64,000 nt of DNA from an uncultured Bacteroidales bacterium (lineage in GTDB: Bacteria; Bacteroidota; Bacteroidia; Bacteroidales; UBA932). Below are positions 17,225 through 26,436 of this stretch, in pieces (within the stretch, counting starts at the first letter, position 1; each line of letters opens with the position of its first letter). A program made the translations under genes and the position numbers. The DNA lies in NCBI GenBank assembly GCA_900317845.1, contig ONII01000019.1, positions 1-64,000 on the forward strand. Direction: 5' to 3'. The notes beneath the pieces were generated by a model. It made no database searches and was not told the origin of the DNA. It saw only the letters and a program-made list of their open reading frames with translations.

Positions 17225-17696
17225 GTGTGGCATGCGCCTCATAGTAATGGTCTGAGACATCTCCAGAGGTGGGCGGAAAGTGGTATTTGTTGTAGTAAGT
17301 ATCGCACTTCACCTCCATGATTTCCGGAGTAAGACGCACCACCTGCCATTCTTCTACCACATCGACGGGCACTCTGTCGAAAATCCTTCTAAAATCCTTG
17401 CAGATCAGCCGATTGCCTTCAATTGTTAGGGGATATTCATTGCCATAACGCCCGCCGCTTGTAGTACAGAAGGTATATCCATCGCCGCTTTTCTGAATAC
17501 GGATGCCATCAGTATAAGGCTCTTCAAAGGTTTTCTCCCACACTGTTTTGCTGGGGTCTCCGTCTATTTTGACATCATGGACATTGTAGTACTGGTAATA
17601 CCACTCCCCTTCCAGATAATTCAGGGGAAGGCTCTCTTTTTTGCAGGCCGACACCACCAACAACAAAGGAAGGATTAACTTCAGAATTTTGTACAT
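17199..17696 (-). CDS. Lipocalin-like lipoprotein
   Basis: 165 residues from the ATG at 17696, chosen because MYKILKLILPLLLVVSACKK is a clear lipoprotein signal. The mature part opens LPLNYLEGEWYYQYYNV and is all-beta, like Bacteroidota lipocalin-like or DUF-type lipoproteins (WYYQYY start, strands around YTFCTTSGGRYGNEYPL, EEWQVVRLTPEIMEVKCD). No specific function is recognised. It lies 19 nt after dapB and may be read from the asd-dapE-dapB transcript. The 3' end overlaps the plus-strand lipoprotein gene. Confidence 0.6.
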   Translation of the reverse strand: MYKILKLILPLLLVVSACKKESLPLNYLEGEWYYQYYNVHDVKIDGDPSKTVWEKTFEEPYTDGIRIQKSGDGYTFCTTSGGRYGNEYPLTIEGNRLICKDFRRIFDRVPVDVVEEWQVVRLTPEIMEVKCDTYYNKYHFPPTSGDVSDHYYEAHATLTLVKRAE

Positions 17697-17715
17697 ACAA
17701 GTCTGTTTGGAGAGT

Positions 17716-18378
17716 TTACAGAAGTTCGCTAAATTCATGCACCCCTTGGAGGGTTTCGGTTTTGAGGGCGGCCACCACGGCGCCTTTGGCAAAGCCTTCG
17801 CGGGAGAACGCCTCATGCCTGAGGGTGAGTTTGTCACAGGCCGATGTGAGGGTAAGCGTGTGTATTCCAGGCACTTCTCCCTCGCGGATGGAGCTGATTT
17901 CCGGGGTTTCGCCCAAACAGGCCTTCACGAGCTCGGCCATGGATTTGGCCGTTCCGGAGGGGGCGTCCAGCTTGTGGATGTGGTGGATTTCCTCAATCTC
18001 GGGCGTGTAGCCGGCATCCTTCAAGAGGGCCGAGGCCTTTTCGATGGCCTTGAAGAGGGCATTCACGCCCAGCGAGAAGTTGGAGGCGTAAATCATGGGG
18101 GTATCGGCCTTTAGGAAGGTGTCGATGACCTGGTCCTTGATGTCGTTCCAGCCGGTGGTGCCCACGACCGCCGCCTTGAAGTGGGTGGCGATGAAAGGAT
18201 AGTTTTTCCGGAAGGCCTCCGGGGTGGTGAAGTCTATGCACACACACTCCTTGGCCGTGGCCGGGTCCGTGGCCGCGATGTCCTCGCTGGCCTCTACCAG
18301 CTCGATGCCTCTTCGTTTGAGCTCTGTTTCTATCATGTGGCCCATCTTTCCGTAGCCACTCAGGATGACTTTAATCAT
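17716..18378 (-). CDS. dapB: 4-hydroxy-tetrahydrodipicolinate reductase
   Basis: 220 residues. Reduces the DapA product in the diaminopimelate/lysine pathway. N-terminal nucleotide site VILSGYGKMGHMIE, then VGTTGW, SNFSLGVNALF, and the substrate motif IEEIHHIHKLDAPSGTA. Slightly shorter than the E. coli enzyme (273), as is common in Bacteroidota. Its start overlaps the end of the M20 gene by 4 nt. Confidence 0.95.
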   Translation of the reverse strand: MIKVILSGYGKMGHMIETELKRRGIELVEASEDIAATDPATAKECVCIDFTTPEAFRKNYPFIATHFKAAVVGTTGWNDIKDQVIDTFLKADTPMIYASNFSLGVNALFKAIEKASALLKDAGYTPEIEEIHHIHKLDAPSGTAKSMAELVKACLGETPEISSIREGEVPGIHTLTLTSACDKLTLRHEAFSREGFAKGAVVAALKTETLQGVHEFSELL

Positions 18379-19538
18379 AGTGCGTGATACATTTTTACAT
18401 ACTGCGCCACGGCGGTTTCCAGGTCGCGCACCAGGACGTGCTCGTCCGGGCGGTGCGCCACGCGGATGGTGCCGGGGCCGCAGATGATTTTGTGGCCGAA
18501 ACCGGTAAGGTGCGGCGCGTCGCTACCAAAGGCCACGGGCGCGCTCGGGAAGCCGGGCAGCGTGACGTACCGCGCCGGCGCGTCCCCTCCGCGGGGCACT
18601 ACCGTGACAGAAGGCATAGGCCTTTCTTCCACGTCGCTTCGCGACCCTGTACGGGCAAATGTTCCAGAAAGGCCCATGCCTTCTGCCACTTGGCCCATCC
18701 AGTCCTGGACGGCCTGGTCGCTCACAAAGGTGGTGCGGAAGTACAGGCGGCAGGTAAGCTCCGGGGACAGGATGTTCTGCGGATTGTCACTGTGCAACAG
18801 ACCCACATTCCAGGTGGTAGCGCCGAGTATTGGGTCCTTCCCGAAGTCCTTGGCCTTCAGCTGGTTGTAAAAGGCGTTGAACAGGTCCACGGCGCTCACG
18901 CCATACTGCGGATAGCCGGAGTGGAAGGCCTCCCCGCGGAAGGTAAGGTCGTAGGACTTGGTGCCCTTGGAAGCACTCACCATCTTGTTCTCCGTGGGTT
19001 CCCCCACAATGAGGAACGGTGCCTGGAACCCGGTTTTGGAAAACGCCTTGGCCCCCCAGGACCCGGTCTCCTCCCCGGCCAGGAGCAGAAGCCCAAAGTC
19101 CGTGCACCCGCCGGCCTCCAGTTCCTTACACGCCGTGTACATGGCAAAGAGCTGCCCCTTTGCGTCGCAGCTTCCCCGACCAGTAATCCGGAGGAGATGC
19201 TCTCCCGAGGACATGTGCACCCCCGCACATGGGTAGGGGGAGGGGCCCGCCGCGCTAGCGGTGGGAGGGGCCGGAGAGAGCGAAGCGAACGGAGTTCCTC
19301 GGGAGAGCATCTCCTTCGGAAAACCAGGCTCGATATAAGGAGGGACCGTATCCATGTGGGTGCAGAACACCACCTTGGGGGTGCCCCACTTCAGAAAGAG
19401 GTTCAGGGTGCCGTCGCCCACTTCCATGGGCTCCACTACCGGGGCCTCCAGCTGCGTCAGCAGCCACTGAGCCACCTCCCGCTCCTTGCCGGAAGTGGAA
19501 TCGATGCACAATAGTTCTTTGAAAAAAGTCCAGTTCAT
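18375..19538 (-). CDS. dapE: M20 metallopeptidase, probable succinyl-diaminopimelate desuccinylase
   Basis: 387 residues from the ATG at 19538, which overlaps the asd stop (TGATG). M20 metal ligands are present: His in FCTHMDTVPP, Asp in GRGSCDAKG, the catalytic EE in AGEETGSW, Glu in GEPTENK, and the C-terminal His in RVAHRPDEHV. The dimerisation domain has FHSGYPQYGVSAV. Placement in an operon with asd and dapB, near dapD and dapA, points to desuccinylation of N-succinyl-LL-DAP; an ArgE-type or acetyl-DAP role cannot be excluded. Residues about 76-117, between HMDTVPP and GRGSCDAKG, are a low-complexity insertion encoded by a palindromic element (19187-19320). Confidence 0.8.
   Translation of the reverse strand: MNWTFFKELLCIDSTSGKEREVAQWLLTQLEAPVVEPMEVGDGTLNLFLKWGTPKVVFCTHMDTVPPYIEPGFPKEMLSRGTPFASLSPAPPTASAAGPSPYPCAGVHMSSGEHLLRITGRGSCDAKGQLFAMYTACKELEAGGCTDFGLLLLAGEETGSWGAKAFSKTGFQAPFLIVGEPTENKMVSASKGTKSYDLTFRGEAFHSGYPQYGVSAVDLFNAFYNQLKAKDFGKDPILGATTWNVGLLHSDNPQNILSPELTCRLYFRTTFVSDQAVQDWMGQVAEGMGLSGTFARTGSRSDVEERPMPSVTVVPRGGDAPARYVTLPGFPSAPVAFGSDAPHLTGFGHKIICGPGTIRVAHRPDEHVLVRDLETAVAQYVKMYHAL
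19187..19320. repeat. Palindromic element inside dapE, in frame
   Basis: A perfect 18-bp inverted repeat (GGAGATGCTCTCCCGAGG at 19193-19210, its complement at 19297-19314), extended outward with one mismatch to 19187/19320. Inside is a second hairpin CATGTGC-N6-GCACATG. The interior shares GGCCCCTCCC and TTCGCTC motifs with the element at 27383-27579. It adds about 40 codons without a stop or frame change. Confidence 0.85.
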
Positions 19539-20527
19539 CACCCCAGCCAGCCTTTGGCCAGGAGCACCTGGGCGATTTGTACGGCGTTGGTGGCGGCGCC
19601 CTTGCGGATGTTGTCGCTCACGCACCACAGGTTGAGACCGCTCTCCACCGAAGGGTCCCGGCGGATGCGGCCCACGAAGACCTCGTCCTTGTCCCAGGCA
19701 TTGATGGGCATGGGATAGATGTTGTTGGCGGTATCGTCCTCAATGACGACGCCGGGCATATCGGCCATCAGCTGACGGGCCTCCGCGAGGTCATAGGGCT
19801 TGTTGAATTCCAGGTTGACGCTTTCCGAATGGCCGCCTTTTACGGGCACGCGCACGGTGGTGGCGCTCACAGCGATGGTGCTGTCCCTCAGGATTTTACG
19901 GGTTTCGTTCACCATCTTCATCTCCTCCTTGGTATAGCCGTCCGGGAGGAAGGAGTCTATGTGCGGCAGAACGTTCAGGTCTATCCGGTGCGGAAATTTG
20001 GTGCCGGAGCCGCCGGCGCGTTCCGCTTCCAGCTGCTCGATGCCCCGCTGACCGGCGCCCGTGACGCTCTGGTAGGTGCTCACCACAATACGCTTGATGC
20101 CATAGGCCTTATGCAGCGGCGCAAGCGGCAGCACCATCTGGATGGTGGAGCAGTTGGGGTTGGCGATGATGTGGTTGTCCTGCGTGAGGACATCGGCATT
20201 GATTTCCGGGACCACCAGCGGGACGGAAGGGTCCATGCGCCAATAGGAGGAGTTGTCCACCACGTAGCAGCCAATTTTTGCGAACTGCGGTGCCAACTCT
20301 GCCGATGCCGCTCCGCCGGCGCTGAAAATGGCCAGCACGGGCTTGCGGGCAATGGCTTCGGAGGCACTCATTACCGTCCATTCCTTGCCCTGGAAGGTCA
20401 CTTTTTTGCCCCAGGAACGTTCCGAAGCAACTGGCAACAGCTCCGTTACCGGGAAGTTCCTCTCCTGAAGAACCTGCAACATTTTCGAGCCCACCAGGCC
20501 CGTGGCACCTACTACGGCTACTATCAT
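19538..20527 (-). CDS. asd: Aspartate-semialdehyde dehydrogenase
   Basis: 329 residues. Reduces aspartyl phosphate to aspartate semialdehyde, the branch-point between lysine/DAP and threonine. NADP motif VAVVGATGLVGSKML, the catalytic Cys in NPNCSTIQMVLPL (about residue 128), SVTGAGQRG, and the base His in KGGHSESVN. First gene of asd-dapE-dapB. The promoter box TATATTTG is at 20597-20590, leaving a leader of about 60 nt. Confidence 0.96.
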   Translation of the reverse strand: MIVAVVGATGLVGSKMLQVLQERNFPVTELLPVASERSWGKKVTFQGKEWTVMSASEAIARKPVLAIFSAGGAASAELAPQFAKIGCYVVDNSSYWRMDPSVPLVVPEINADVLTQDNHIIANPNCSTIQMVLPLAPLHKAYGIKRIVVSTYQSVTGAGQRGIEQLEAERAGGSGTKFPHRIDLNVLPHIDSFLPDGYTKEEMKMVNETRKILRDSTIAVSATTVRVPVKGGHSESVNLEFNKPYDLAEARQLMADMPGVVIEDDTANNIYPMPINAWDKDEVFVGRIRRDPSVESGLNLWCVSDNIRKGAATNAVQIAQVLLAKGWLG

Positions 20528-20589
20528 TTTATGATAAATTAAATGTTTAACCTCCCGCCCCCTAGGAAGGGACTCATCTTAATAACCTA

Positions 20590-20597
20590 CAAATATA
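20590..20597 (-). promoter_or_regulatory. Promoter -7 box of asd
   Basis: TATATTTG on the minus strand fits TAnnTTTG; no clear -33 TTTG. Confidence 0.5.
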
Positions 20598-20675
20598 CGT
20601 ATCTTTTTGGAAAAACGATAGATTCCGGCGGTGTAAAGGGTTGGTCCCGATGCCGCCACGTTTTGGCCCCAAAAT

Positions 20676-20740
20676 GCGCCGCTGGCGGGCCAAAAGGTCC
20701 GCCAGTGCTACGTTTTTCCGTAAAAGCGCGCCCGTGGAGG
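20676..20740. repeat. Intergenic stem-loop repeat, copy 1
   Basis: Contains the inverted repeat CTGGCGGGCC-N4-GGTCCGCCAG (20682-20705) followed by TGCTACG and a GCGCCCG block. A second copy with the same order of blocks is at 55172-55239. It lies between dapD and the asd promoter. Confidence 0.7.
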
Positions 20741-20786
20741 GCCCAGGCCAAGGTGCCCTAACGCAGTGCGGGCAGGCCAGGGTGCC

Positions 20787-21563
20787 CTACCGCAGCAGGT
20801 CCTCCAGGTGGACGCTGCCGGCGGTTTTCTCGTCCCGATACTTCACAATCACGGGGCAGTACAGGTGCACGCCGCTCTCCAGGGGCTTGCCGTCCCGGAT
20901 GATGGGCTTGGAGCCGCTCACTACCACAGCGTTACGCGGCACCACAATGCGGCCGTCCGCGTTGCGTTTGATAAAGTTGCCGGTGGTGGCGTCGAAAATG
21001 GCTGTGGAGGAGGTGATGATAACGCCGGAGGCAATCACGGCGCCTTCCTGAACGATGGTGCCTTCATAGATGCCGCAGTTACCGCCCACGAACGCGCCAT
21101 CCTCAATGATGGTGGGCAGGGCGCCGGCGGGTTCCAGCACGCCGCCAATCTGCGTAGAAGCCGATATATGGATGTTTTTGCCCACCTGGGCACAGGAGCC
21201 GATGGTAACGTGACTATCGACCATTGTACCTTCTCCCACGTACGCACCCACATTCACATAGGCCGGAGGCATGACGATGCTGCCGGGAGCCAGGTACGCG
21301 CCGCGCCGGATGCTGGTGCCGCCGGGGACGATGCGTACGCCGTCGGAGGCATTGAATTGCCGCACCGGGAAGGTGTTTTTGTCAAAGAAGGGGAATTGCC
21401 CTTCGCTCATGTCCGTAATGGCGCCCAGCTTGAAGCCGGCCAGGATAACTTCTTTTACGTGCCGATTCACCACCCACTCGCCGTCCACTTTCCGGGCAAC
21501 GCGGAGCTCGCCTTTTTCCAGGGCGGCGATAACTTCATTGAACTCTTGCAGGGTAATTTCCAT
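20787..21563 (-). CDS. dapD: Tetrahydrodipicolinate N-succinyltransferase
   Basis: 258 residues. Left-handed beta-helix acyltransferase: hexapeptide repeats run from about residue 85 (RRGAYLAPGSIVMPPAYVNV, GAYVGEGTMVDSHVTIGSCA, GKNIHISASTQIGGVLEP, EDGAFVGGNCGIYEGTIVQE). The length and these motifs match succinyl/acetyl-type DapD and not DapH. Starts on the dapA stop (TAATG overlap), so the two are coupled. Confidence 0.93.
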   Translation of the reverse strand: MEITLQEFNEVIAALEKGELRVARKVDGEWVVNRHVKEVILAGFKLGAITDMSEGQFPFFDKNTFPVRQFNASDGVRIVPGGTSIRRGAYLAPGSIVMPPAYVNVGAYVGEGTMVDSHVTIGSCAQVGKNIHISASTQIGGVLEPAGALPTIIEDGAFVGGNCGIYEGTIVQEGAVIASGVIITSSTAIFDATTGNFIKRNADGRIVVPRNAVVVSGSKPIIRDGKPLESGVHLYCPVIVKYRDEKTAGSVHLEDLLR

Positions 21564-22435
21564 TAAAACAGGTCTTTAAGGGTTTGTTTGAGCAGTTCTT
21601 CCGTAGTGGCGGTAGCGGGAACCAGCGGCAGGCGCAGGCTGTTTTCCATGAGTCCGAGCTGAGCCATGGCCGCCTTGGCCGGGATGGGGTTGGGTTCCAC
21701 GAAGAGGGCCTTGAACAGGGGGCTCAGCCGGGCATCCATCTTTTCCGCCTCCGGGAACTTGCCCGCCTGCAGCGCATGCACAAAATCCACCATGGCGCTG
21801 GGGAACACGTTGGAGGCCACGGAGACCACGCCATCGGCCCCCAGTTTCATGAGTTCCAAGGTTTGGTCGTCGTTGCCGCTGAGCACGCTGAAGCCCTCCG
21901 GACGGCCCTTGAGGATGGCCTCAATTTGGCCGATGTTGCCGGAAGCCTCCTTGACACCCACAATGTTGGGAATGTCCCGCGCCAGAGCCAGGGTGGTTTC
22001 TGCTTCTATATTGCAGCCCGTACGGCCGGGCACATTGTACAGGACGATGGGCTTGTCCGTGCGCTCTGCGAGGGCTTTGAAGTATGCGTAGAGGCCCCGC
22101 TGCGGCGGCTTGTTGTAGAAGGGTGCCACAATCAGATAGGCGTTGGCGTCCTGCAGGAGGCGCATATTGGCGAGGGTGCCCGCGAGGCTGTTGGTGCCCA
22201 CGCCGGCCATCACCGGTTTCCCGGCGGCGTGTTGCAGGGTGACCTCCAGCACCTGGAGTTTTTCCGATTCTGTGAGCGTGGGTGTTTCCCCGGTGGTGCC
22301 CAGCGGGACCAGGAAGTCCACGCCGGTAGTCACCTGCCAGTCCACCGTGGCGGCAAATGCCTCATAATCCACTTCTTCCCCTTTGAAAGGGGTCAAAAGT
22401 GCCGTTCCTAAACCATGTAAAATCATTTCATTCAT
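21563..22435 (-). CDS. dapA: 4-hydroxy-tetrahydrodipicolinate synthase
   Basis: 290 residues. Condenses pyruvate with aspartate semialdehyde. Motifs: GLGTALLTPF at the start, PLGTTGETPTLTESEK, YNVPGRTGCNIE with the active Tyr, VGVKEASGNIGQIE with the Schiff-base Lys, and LSGNDDQTLELM. A second ATG three codons in (MILHG) is also a possible start. First gene of dapA-dapD. Confidence 0.96.
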   Translation of the reverse strand: MNEMILHGLGTALLTPFKGEEVDYEAFAATVDWQVTTGVDFLVPLGTTGETPTLTESEKLQVLEVTLQHAAGKPVMAGVGTNSLAGTLANMRLLQDANAYLIVAPFYNKPPQRGLYAYFKALAERTDKPIVLYNVPGRTGCNIEAETTLALARDIPNIVGVKEASGNIGQIEAILKGRPEGFSVLSGNDDQTLELMKLGADGVVSVASNVFPSAMVDFVHALQAGKFPEAEKMDARLSPLFKALFVEPNPIPAKAAMAQLGLMENSLRLPLVPATATTEELLKQTLKDLF

Positions 22436-22444
22436 AAGTATCTA

Positions 22445-22452
22445 CAAAATTA
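22445..22452 (-). promoter_or_regulatory. Promoter -7 box of dapA
   Basis: TAATTTTG on the minus strand, ending about 10 nt before the ATG; the predicted leader is very short. Confidence 0.5.
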
Positions 22453-22609
22453 CGAATATTTTGAGAAATAGTGTGTATCTCTGCGCAACCAATAAAAACA
22501 AATTTACATGCTCGATTACACCAACCATCTCCGTTAGCCGCGCCGGCGGTGTGGCCAGCATCGATAATACGACAAGCGGAAAGGGTGCAAAACTCCTATT
22601 TAGTAAATG

Positions 22610-22657
22610 CCACCTGCAGCCAGTCGCCTCCGCGACACTGCAGGTGGTAATTTTTTT
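22610..22657. terminator. Hairpin terminator after the outer membrane barrel gene
   Basis: A perfect 10-bp stem CCACCTGCAG / CTGCAGGTGG around an 18-nt loop, with seven T on the plus-strand side. On the minus strand it lies 10 nt beyond the stop at 22667. Its T-run favours plus-strand reading, but it may work both ways. Confidence 0.6.
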
Positions 22658-22666
22658 ACGCCCGCA

Positions 22667-25546
22667 TCAGAAGGCCATGTTCCAGGCAGCTTGCTGGGCG
22701 CGCTGACTATGGGCGGCGTTCATCTTGCCAAAGTTCCATTTTACACCAAAGAGGATGTATCGGCCCAACACCAGGCGGTAGGAATCCTCCTCATAGTTGG
22801 CGGTGACCGTGTGGTTGCGGCCGCGGGTCTGGTTCAGGATGTCATGCGCCTTCAGGCTGAGCGTAAAGGCGCCAATATTCTTGGAGATTTCCGCATTCCA
22901 TTGCCACTCCGGCTGGTTGAAACCCTCTTTGTAGCCGGTGTAGAAATGGTAGCCCACATCTGTGGAAAGCTCGAATTCGTGCGGGGTGATATAGCTGCCC
23001 TCCAGGCTTACCGAGTTATGGGTGGTATTCATGTTGAGCGAGGGTGCCAGCGAATAACGGGCCAGCGTGGCCGATGTAGACAGCCGCAGCCCAAGGGAGA
23101 AGCGCTCCGGATTGAACTTGAGGCTCAGGTTGCCGGCAGGGGTAAACGTGGTGGTCAGGCTTTCCTTGAACCCGCTTTGCCCGCTGTAGAAACGGGAGCC
23201 GGCAGCATCGCCCCAGAATTCGATCATGAACGACGTATAGTCAAAGCGGTCTTTGTCCAGTCCAGGCACGGTTCCCGCCGCCTGGTAGCTGGTTTGGGCG
23301 TTAAAGGAGAGGTTGGTTCCCAGGGACAAGGACCACAGTTTCTTGCTGTCCAGCGGGAAGGTATAGTTTGCGTAAAGCCGGGTGTCAAAGGAGGGTCTGC
23401 GGGAATTTACCGGTACGGAATACAGTACCCCGGAGGCGTCGTACCAGCGGGCGTACCCCACCGGCGACACGCCCAGTGAAGCGGTCCAGAAGAGATTCAC
23501 GAAGGAAAAGCGCTTCCGGTTATTTCTGTACCAGTTTGTGTACAGGTTGATGTTGCCATAGGGCTTCAGGTAGATATTACCCAGCGTCAGGCGGGAAGGA
23601 TCGGCAATATTCAGGACGGGAAGGCGAAGCTGGGCTCCCGGCTGCCGCGCGTAACCGGAGGCCGATACATCCACCTGGTCACTGTCCTTGTTGTAGCGGA
23701 AACGCACATTGGGCGCGACAAACCAGTGCCACTCGTTTTTGCCGGTCGTTTCCGAAACGCCAAAACTCCGGGAAAAAGTCTCGTCCAAAAGGCCGGACAC
23801 GCGTGCGCCCACGGATACATATCGGCCTTGTGCCCAATTATACTGCGCGGTGAGCCGGTATTCCTGCAAGATGTTGCGGTTTTGGCTCAGGGACGAATAG
23901 TAGTCGTTGGCGCCGCCGGCATCGGAGGCATCCCTGACACGCTCGCTACGGGATGCGCGGATGCTGGCCATCGCCGACAACAGCCATTTCTCCCCAAACG
24001 GCTCCGTGTAGCGGACTGTTCCCCCGACGGAGTACTGCTTGTTCCGATTGTCGTACCGCAGGTTGCGAAGCTCGGTGCCGGACTGGGTCTCCAGCCGGGA
24101 GGACTCTTCGTTGTTCCCTTTATCGGCCTGCAAACTGCCTTCGGCAGACAATACGAGCGTACGGTCTTTTTTTCCGCCCAGCTCACGGAAGAACACATCG
24201 CCGGAAAGCTCCCCTTCATTGGTCCGGTTCAACAAGTGGGTGGAAGACGTTGCACTGTTGATCCAGGTCCCTTCCCGGGTAACTTGTGAATTTCCGTTTG
24301 TAAACCCCTCCGTGCGCCCATGGGTAAAATTGGGCCGGACGTGGAACCAGATTTTCCCCGTCTCTTTCTTCAATTCCGCATTGGCGGTCACGGAACTGCC
24401 GTATTGCTTGCCTTTGTTTTCGTTTTTGGAAAGGAGGTCGCCGTCGGCCTGGAAAGTGGTGCGCGAAGCCTGGGTGCCGGAGTCGGTGTCCGTGTATTTG
24501 CCGTTGACGCCCACCGTGGTTTCCACGTCCTTGATGCGCGAGGTGTTGGCGTTCACCGCCGCCTGGGCCGATGTGGACAGGCCCTGCGCGCTGGAAATCC
24601 AATTATTATCCCCGTCGGCAACAATGAATACCATACCCGAATCGTCCACGTTTTGCCCGTTGGCGATTACGGTCACCTGGTCTTTTTCGTTATAGGCCGA
24701 TAGCAGGGCGTTAGCGCCGAACAGGAAGCCGCGGTTGTCCCGGAGGGGTTCATCGGCCTTGGCAGCAGCTACCGTGGCGCCACCCTTGGCCGCCACGTTG
24801 CCGAACCAGCCTTTCTCGTACTCTTTTTTGAGCCCCACGTCCAGGATTTTTTCCTTTTGGCCATCCTGGAGGCCGGTGGCGCGGGCCTGTTCGCTGTCGC
24901 GGTCTATCACCCGCACCTTGTCCACCACCGAGGCGGGCAGGTTGTTCAGCGCCGTGCTTTGGTCGTTGAAAAAGAAGGTGCGGCCGCCTACGGTGATTTT
25001 GTCAATTTCCTCTCCGTTGAACTTCACCTTGCCATCGTCCGTTATCTCCATGCCCGGCATGCGTTTAAGGAGGTCCTTGAGCATAGCGTTGGCGCCCACC
25101 CGGAAGGAGGAGGCGTTGAATTCCACGGTGTCTTTTTTGACGATGATGGGATTGCCCACCTCGTTAATCACGGCAGCCTGCAAGTATTGCTCGTCCTGCT
25201 GCAGTTTCACCGTACCCAGCTCCGTGACCCGTTCCCGAAAATAGCGGCTTTTCACAAAGGGCTTGAAGCCCATCATCTCTATGTGGAGGGTGTACTGACC
25301 AAACGGGACCTCCTCCAGCTTGGCCTCTCCCTTGTCGTTGGTAAGGGTAAAGTTGGTGATGGTGGTATCCTTGGCCGGAATCACATACACGGAAGCAAAG
25401 GCGACGGGCTCGTTGGTGAGTGAGTCCACCACCGAGGCCCGGATTTCCGTCATACGGTCTTGAAACATGCTCTCGTTCAGGATAATCACCTGAGCGTGAG
25501 CATTTATGCCTATGAGTAGCAAAAGAATGGGGAGGAGTTTTTTCAT
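22667..25546 (-). CDS. TonB-dependent receptor-like outer membrane beta-barrel protein
   Basis: About 959 residues. Signal peptide MKKLLPILLLLIGINAHAQ. Residues about 35-120 form a carboxypeptidase-regulatory-like fold (ASVVDSLTNEPVAFASVYVI, GFKPFVKSRY). Then comes a plug-like region (MLKDLLKRMPGMEITDDGKV, NGEEIDKITVGGRTFFFND) and a long barrel with many aromatic strand ends; the C-terminus is VKWNFGKMNAAHSQ..MAF. This is the outer membrane beta-barrel family (OMP_b-brl_3 type) of Bacteroidota. No SusD partner is adjacent, so it is not a standard SusCD pair; the cargo is unknown. It follows dapF by about 35 nt. An ATG two codons upstream (25552) is also possible. Confidence 0.85.
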   Translation of the reverse strand: MKKLLPILLLLIGINAHAQVIILNESMFQDRMTEIRASVVDSLTNEPVAFASVYVIPAKDTTITNFTLTNDKGEAKLEEVPFGQYTLHIEMMGFKPFVKSRYFRERVTELGTVKLQQDEQYLQAAVINEVGNPIIVKKDTVEFNASSFRVGANAMLKDLLKRMPGMEITDDGKVKFNGEEIDKITVGGRTFFFNDQSTALNNLPASVVDKVRVIDRDSEQARATGLQDGQKEKILDVGLKKEYEKGWFGNVAAKGGATVAAAKADEPLRDNRGFLFGANALLSAYNEKDQVTVIANGQNVDDSGMVFIVADGDNNWISSAQGLSTSAQAAVNANTSRIKDVETTVGVNGKYTDTDSGTQASRTTFQADGDLLSKNENKGKQYGSSVTANAELKKETGKIWFHVRPNFTHGRTEGFTNGNSQVTREGTWINSATSSTHLLNRTNEGELSGDVFFRELGGKKDRTLVLSAEGSLQADKGNNEESSRLETQSGTELRNLRYDNRNKQYSVGGTVRYTEPFGEKWLLSAMASIRASRSERVRDASDAGGANDYYSSLSQNRNILQEYRLTAQYNWAQGRYVSVGARVSGLLDETFSRSFGVSETTGKNEWHWFVAPNVRFRYNKDSDQVDVSASGYARQPGAQLRLPVLNIADPSRLTLGNIYLKPYGNINLYTNWYRNNRKRFSFVNLFWTASLGVSPVGYARWYDASGVLYSVPVNSRRPSFDTRLYANYTFPLDSKKLWSLSLGTNLSFNAQTSYQAAGTVPGLDKDRFDYTSFMIEFWGDAAGSRFYSGQSGFKESLTTTFTPAGNLSLKFNPERFSLGLRLSTSATLARYSLAPSLNMNTTHNSVSLEGSYITPHEFELSTDVGYHFYTGYKEGFNQPEWQWNAEISKNIGAFTLSLKAHDILNQTRGRNHTVTANYEEDSYRLVLGRYILFGVKWNFGKMNAAHSQRAQQAAWNMAF

Positions 25547-25580
25547 CGGCATTCTTTTGCTGCAAATATTGCGCCGCGGG

Positions 25581-26417
25581 TCAGGCTACGATGGCCACCA
25601 ACTCTGCCGGGCCGGTGAGGTACACGTCGGTGAAGGTGTCGGGGGCAGAGGGGGCGCTTGGAGCGCTGGGGCGGAAGTCCACCTGGAGCCAGTCGCCGCG
25701 CCGGCATTGCAGGCGGTAGGAGTTATCGGAGGGAACCCCGGCCTTGTAGGCGGCCAGGGCGCAGGCAGTGAGGCCGGTGCCACAAGCGAGCGTCTCCCCT
25801 TCCACGCCCTTCTCGAAGGTGCGGACGTGGAGACCATCGGCCCGGACTTCCACAAAATTCACATTGGTGCCTTCCGGTTGGAACGCCGCGTCCCACCGGA
25901 TGGGTTTGGCTGTTTTTTCCATGTCGATGCTGTCCACCTGGTCCACGAACTGCACATAGTGCCGCGTGCCGGTGTTCAGGAACAGGCCGTCTTTGATTGG
26001 TGTAATTCCCTGCACGTCAATCATTTTCAGCCGCACGGTCCACTTTTCTCCGGGAATCTCCTGCGACAAAATTTCGGCCGTATGCTCCCCGTCCGGAGCG
26101 AGGAAATGATAGATGTGACCATCGGCAGGGTTGATTCCCAAGTAGTTGGCGAAGGCAACAATGCATCGGCCCCCGTTGCCGCACATCATGCCGCCGGAGC
26201 CGTCCGGGTTGTAAAACTCCATGACAAAGTCGTAGTGAGACGGCTGGTCGGTACGCGTCAGGATCATGAGACCATCTGTGTGGTACTCCTGACACAGTTC
26301 GCCAATCCGTCCCGGCTGCCGGAAGGGTTCCATCCCGCCCTGGCGCCCGTCCAGCACCACAAAGTCATTCCCCGCTCCGGAGAACTTAAAAAGCCGTGAC
26401 ACGTAACTATCTATCAT
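25581..26417 (-). CDS. dapF: Diaminopimelate epimerase
   Basis: 278 residues from the ATG at 26417 (MIDSYVSRLFKFSGAGNDFV). Converts LL- to meso-DAP. The two catalytic Cys are seen in GGMMCGNGGRCIVAFAN (about residue 80) and LACGTGLTACALAA (about 212). A short Ser-Ala-Pro repeat (SAPSAPSAPD) sits near the C-terminus, unusual for the family. The leader contains one of the CCTCGTTC hairpins. It completes the DAP route with dapA, dapB, dapD and dapE. Confidence 0.94.
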   Translation of the reverse strand: MIDSYVSRLFKFSGAGNDFVVLDGRQGGMEPFRQPGRIGELCQEYHTDGLMILTRTDQPSHYDFVMEFYNPDGSGGMMCGNGGRCIVAFANYLGINPADGHIYHFLAPDGEHTAEILSQEIPGEKWTVRLKMIDVQGITPIKDGLFLNTGTRHYVQFVDQVDSIDMEKTAKPIRWDAAFQPEGTNVNFVEVRADGLHVRTFEKGVEGETLACGTGLTACALAAYKAGVPSDNSYRLQCRRGDWLQVDFRPSAPSAPSAPDTFTDVYLTGPAELVAIVA

Positions 26418-26436
26418 ACAATCGTTTTCAACACAT

